A stretch of DNA of 8,427 nt. It comes from an uncultured Phycisphaerales bacterium. GTDB lineage: Bacteria > Planctomycetota > Phycisphaerae > WQYP01. This document shows positions 6,002 through 8,427 of this stretch, piece by piece (the first letter of the stretch is position 1; every line of letters starts with the position of its first letter). Position numbers and translations under genes: made by a program. The stretch is taken from NCBI GenBank assembly GCA_937901265.1, contig CALCHA010000475.1:1-8427 (forward strand), read 5' to 3'. The notes beneath the pieces are model-generated. The model had not been told where the DNA came from. It did not search any database and saw only the letters and a program-made list of their open reading frames with translations.

Positions 6002-7408
6002 ATGCCAGCGATCACCACGACCCCTTCCACCTTCGCCTTCGCGGCCGGCGTCCCCTCCCCCTCCTCTGCCACGATGGACAATCCTCCGGCGAATTCGTCT
6101 CTTCCGGCATTCGCGGAAACCCTTCGCGCGGCGCAAACGCCGTGGACGCCCCCGGTCAAAGCGCCGCCACCCAAACCGGCCAAGCCCGTTGCCAAGACGA
6201 GGGAGGGGGACTCGCCGTCGACGAAAAATCACGATCACGCCACCGATGCCGCCGACGAGCAAACCGCGGCACACGCCCCGGCGACCGCCGAGGCGGCCGC
6301 CACGGATACGGATAGCGATGAGTCTGCAAAGCCGGTGAAAAAGAAGGATGCCCCGCAGCCGGCCGATGACGCCGCCGCCGAGGCCGCAGCCGCGGCGCAG
6401 GCCGCCCTCGCCGCGCGGCCGCCGCTTCCTGCTCCGCCTGTCGAGAAGGTGCCCCTGCCGTCCGCCAAGGACTCCGCTTCGGCTGGCGACAGGGCCGCGG
6501 CACAAGTCGGCGGCAAACCCGCACCGCCGGCACTTCCACAGAATCCAATGCCGCAGGAAAAGCTGCCGGCCGCGGAAACCCCGCCGGAAACCTTCGCCGC
6601 CATCCAGCCTCAGCCGGCCCCGCCGCCAGCAGCGCCGCCGATCGCCAAGCCCAAGGTTCATCCCGATGAACCCTCGAGCGATACCGACGTCGGGGCGCTG
6701 GCCCAATCGCCGACGGATCCCGGCCTCGCACAACTTCCGCCCGACATTGCCGCCCTGGTCAACGCCGCGCCCACGGCAGCGCCCTCCGCCACGTTTGCGA
6801 AGCCCGGCCGGGAGGAACATAAGGATCCCGCCGCCAACTCGGACCCGGCGCCCGCGGTGTTGCCGCCGGTCGCGCAAAAGAGCGCTGACCCTGCCTTGAC
6901 AAGCGCAAACGCTGCCGCCGCCGCCGCGCAGGATTCGCCGCGTGGAGACAACGATGGCACGTTCGACCAGATCGTCATGGGGCTGCGGTCCAAGTTCGAT
7001 TCCCGCGCCGGGAAGGCCGAAATCAGCCTCGAACCGCCGAATCTGGGGAAATTGCACGTTTCGATCTCGCTTGAAAACGGGGCCCTGACTGCCCATTTCA
7101 GGGCAGCGAACGAGTCGGTACGTGACTTGCTAAATAGCAATCTCGATAAGTTAAAAGCCACGCTGGAATCGCAGGGTGTCGCCGTCGACAAGCTCGCCGT
7201 CAACGCCTCCCCGGATACCCCGAGTCAGGGGGGATCGACCAGCGGCAACAACCTTGGCGGCTCGGGCGCCGAGGGCCGCAGCGCCGGCGAATACTCCCGC
7301 GAAGGCTCCGGCCAGTCGTCCCGTGAGGACCGCCGCCGCCCCGAAGCTTCCGCCTTCGCCAAACTCTGGAAGAAGACCCAGGCCGACCCCATTGACGTCG
7401 TCGCCTGA
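6002..7408 (+). CDS. fliK: Flagellar hook-length control protein FliK
   Basis: FliK is the secreted ruler that measures hook length and switches the export gate from rod/hook to filament substrates. GAGG at 5993-5996 stands 5 nt before ATG 6002, and the gap after the preceding gene is 10 nt. Of 468 residues, about the first 310 are a disordered Ala/Pro-rich ruler with Lys/Asp/Glu patches and almost no aromatic residues. The C-terminal substrate-switch domain (about 320-405) carries the family core: AEISLEPPNLGKLHVSISL around residues 339-357, then the 'ALTAHFRAANESVRDLL' helix and a 'LKATLESQGV' segment. A Gly/Ser-rich tail and a basic segment finish the protein. The N-terminal part is not conserved between species, so the identification rests on the C-terminal domain and on position before flgD. 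Confidence 0.9.
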   Translation: MPAITTTPSTFAFAAGVPSPSSATMDNPPANSSLPAFAETLRAAQTPWTPPVKAPPPKPAKPVAKTREGDSPSTKNHDHATDAADEQTAAHAPATAEAAATDTDSDESAKPVKKKDAPQPADDAAAEAAAAAQAALAARPPLPAPPVEKVPLPSAKDSASAGDRAAAQVGGKPAPPALPQNPMPQEKLPAAETPPETFAAIQPQPAPPPAAPPIAKPKVHPDEPSSDTDVGALAQSPTDPGLAQLPPDIAALVNAAPTAAPSATFAKPGREEHKDPAANSDPAPAVLPPVAQKSADPALTSANAAAAAAQDSPRGDNDGTFDQIVMGLRSKFDSRAGKAEISLEPPNLGKLHVSISLENGALTAHFRAANESVRDLLNSNLDKLKATLESQGVAVDKLAVNASPDTPSQGGSTSGNNLGGSGAEGRSAGEYSREGSGQSSREDRRRPEASAFAKLWKKTQADPIDVVA

Positions 7409-7429
7409 AAACCACGCAAGGAGCAAAAA

Positions 7430-7969
7430 ATGGCCGTCTCCACCGTCAACAACAACACGACCACCACCCTCCCCCCGGCGTCGTCGTCGACCAGTTCCGG
7501 CGCCATGAGCTCGTCCGATTTCATGAAGGTGATGCTCACGCAGCTCGCCCATCAGGACCCCATCAACCCGACCGATTCCAACCAGCTCCTCACGCAGATG
7601 TCGCAGATCAGCCAGCTCCAGTCCAACCAGGACATGCAAACGAATATTTCCTCGCTGACCCTCCAGCAATCGATTGGTGCCGCCGGCAACCTCATCGGCA
7701 AGCAGGTCAACGGTATCGCCACGACCGGCGATTCGGTCACCGGGAATGTCACCTCGGTCCGCGTGGTCGATAAGAACGTTTATCTGGAACTCGACAGCGG
7801 CCAGACGCTTCCCATGCAGAACATCACCAGCATCGCCGATACCAGCGCCCTCGCCCAGGCCGGCACGACCAGCACCGCCGCCGGCGACCCCTCGTCCACC
7901 GCCGCCAATCAGCTTCTGCAGCTCCTTCAGTCCCTCGGCGGAAACACCACCGCGCCTGCCGGCGCCTGA
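7430..7969 (+). CDS. flgD: Flagellar hook capping/assembly protein FlgD (short form)
   Basis: FlgD caps the growing hook and is needed for polymerisation of FlgE; it is exported and later replaced by hook-associated proteins. AAGGAG at 7418-7423 lies 6 nt before ATG 7430, a strong ribosome binding site 21 nt after fliK. The 179-residue protein has a Thr/Ser-rich secreted N-terminus (1-29). The conserved FlgD core follows: FMKVMLTQLAHQDPINP (31-47), QMSQISQLQS (56-65), and AAGNLIGKQV (84-93). Residues about 94-137 fit the small beta-barrel part. There is no room for the fibronectin-III-like insert present in the longer enterobacterial proteins, and the C-terminus is a low-complexity Ala/Thr/Gly/Gln-Leu tail. 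Identity is secure from the core motif and the adjacent flgE. Confidence 0.95.
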   Translation: MAVSTVNNNTTTTLPPASSSTSSGAMSSSDFMKVMLTQLAHQDPINPTDSNQLLTQMSQISQLQSNQDMQTNISSLTLQQSIGAAGNLIGKQVNGIATTGDSVTGNVTSVRVVDKNVYLELDSGQTLPMQNITSIADTSALAQAGTTSTAAGDPSSTAANQLLQLLQSLGGNTTAPAGA

Positions 7970-7981
7970 TTCGACTTTACA

Positions 7982-8003
7982 CGGCCCGCACCTATGCGGT
8001 CCG
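7982..8003 (+). other. Small RNA hairpin in the flgD-flgE gap
   Basis: CCGCA (7986-7990) pairs with TGCGG (7995-7999) across a CCTA loop. A further CGG/CCG pairing (7982-7984 with 8001-8003) extends the stem beyond a single C/T mismatch. It starts 13 nt after the flgD stop. No T-run follows, so it is not a classical intrinsic terminator. Confidence 0.4.
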
Positions 8004-8013
8004 CCAATCTCGT

Positions 8014-8062
8014 GCGCGGCGTGATCCATCGGGGCGGCGGAGTTCGCCCCATCACGTCGTGT
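8014..8062 (+). other. Long interrupted RNA hairpin upstream of flgE
   Basis: The outer stem pairs 8014-8025 with 8051-8062: twelve consecutive pairs including three G.U, with the perfect core CGTGAT/ATCACG. After a five-base bulge (8026-8030) the inner stem pairs GGGGCG (8031-8036) with CGCCCC (8045-8050) around an 8-nt loop. It is followed by GTTTATC rather than a long T-run. It could stabilise mRNA, attenuate readthrough, or be a processing site between flgD and flgE. The fold was made by eye and no energy was calculated. Confidence 0.45.
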
Positions 8063-8117
8063 TTATCAACACCGCGTCGCCGCTGCGGCTGACGCTTTCA
8101 CATACCTCGGAGATTCC

Positions 8118-8427
8118 ATGGGCTTCACCTCTTCTCTCACCACCGGCCTTTCCGGTCTCTCCACCTCCCAGTCCCAGATTGACGTCGTCGGCAACAACAT
8201 CGCCAACGTCAATACCGTGGGCTTCAAATCCTCACGCCTCGATTTCAAAACCCAGTTCCTGGAAAATTTCTCCTACGGCACGGCCCCCTCCGCAAACCTC
8301 GGCGGCACAAACCCCCTCCAGATCGGTTTGGGCACCCAGGCGGGTGCCATCTCCCGGGACTTCGGCGATGGCTCCCTCCAGGTCACCGGGGTCTCCACCA
8401 ATCTCGCCGTCCAGGGCAACGGCTTTT
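8118..8427 (+). CDS. flgE: Flagellar hook protein FlgE, N-terminal part (3' end outside window)
   Basis: FlgE is the structural subunit of the hook, the universal joint outside the cell. GGAG at 8109-8112 lies 5 nt before ATG 8118. The first 103 residues are present and the frame is open to the window end. The N-terminus MGFTSSLTTGLSGLSTSQSQ leads into the flagellar rod/hook motif NNIANVNTVGFKSSR, followed by QIGLGTQAGAISRDFGDGSLQVTGV and the start of the 'LAVQGNGF' strand. These are typical of FlgE/FlgF/FlgG-type axial proteins. FlgE is preferred because the gene follows fliK and flgD. FlgF or FlgG cannot be excluded from the N-terminus alone. Confidence 0.9.
   Translation, partial: MGFTSSLTTGLSGLSTSQSQIDVVGNNIANVNTVGFKSSRLDFKTQFLENFSYGTAPSANLGGTNPLQIGLGTQAGAISRDFGDGSLQVTGVSTNLAVQGNGF

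Noticed and set aside
7970..8117. Intrinsic terminator or sigma-28/sigma-54 promoter before flgE
   Set aside because: The hairpins lack T-runs, and I found no convincing -24/-12 GG/GC or TAAA/GCCGATAA-like pair by eye.

Overview
This window is the middle of a flagellar basal body, export and hook operon. All genes lie on the + strand and are tightly packed. The order is fliF (3' part), fliG, fliH, a small four-helix-bundle/S23-type gene, fliI, fliJ, a MotE/FlbB-like gene, fliK, flgD and flgE (5' part). The DNA is GC-rich. The gene order matches the spirochaete-type fla operon (fliF-G-H-I-flbA-flbB-flbC/fliK-flgD-flgE). The protein style and the four-helix-bundle gene suggest a Planctomycetota or other PVC-group bacterium. 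That placement is an inference; no rRNA or other taxonomic marker is present.

Positions 1-2769 encode the MS ring (FliF), the rotor switch protein (FliG) and the export-ATPase regulator (FliH), with gaps of about 20 nt. Positions 2768-3288 form a distinct cassette. It holds one 137-codon four-helix-bundle gene of the 23S rRNA intervening-sequence protein family (start 2816, end 3229). Arrays of the 7-mer CATTATT flank it on the left, and the reverse complement flanks it on the right. The inner 19 nt of the two arms are complementary with a single G.U. The left arm overlaps the fliH stop, and the right arm supplies an ATG in frame with fliI. Removing the cassette leaves about 15 nt between fliH and a second in-frame fliI ATG, like the spacings elsewhere in the operon. 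This looks like an rRNA-IVS-style element sitting in a protein-coding operon, and it is the most unusual thing in the window.

Positions 3286-5254 encode the export ATPase (FliI) and its coiled-coil stalk (FliJ). Positions 5251-5991 encode a membrane-anchored coiled-coil protein with an MgtE-N-like C-terminal domain. It overlaps fliJ by 4 nt and sits where spirochaetes have FlbB. Positions 6002-7969 encode the hook-length ruler (FliK) and a short-form hook cap (FlgD). The 148-nt flgD-flgE gap holds two predicted RNA hairpins and a good Shine-Dalgarno for flgE, which runs off the window end.

Together the genes make the MS ring and rotor, the export ATPase complex FliH-FliI-FliJ, a probable stator or collar factor, and the hook assembly set. 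The four-helix-bundle gene has no evident flagellar role and appears to be a passenger.
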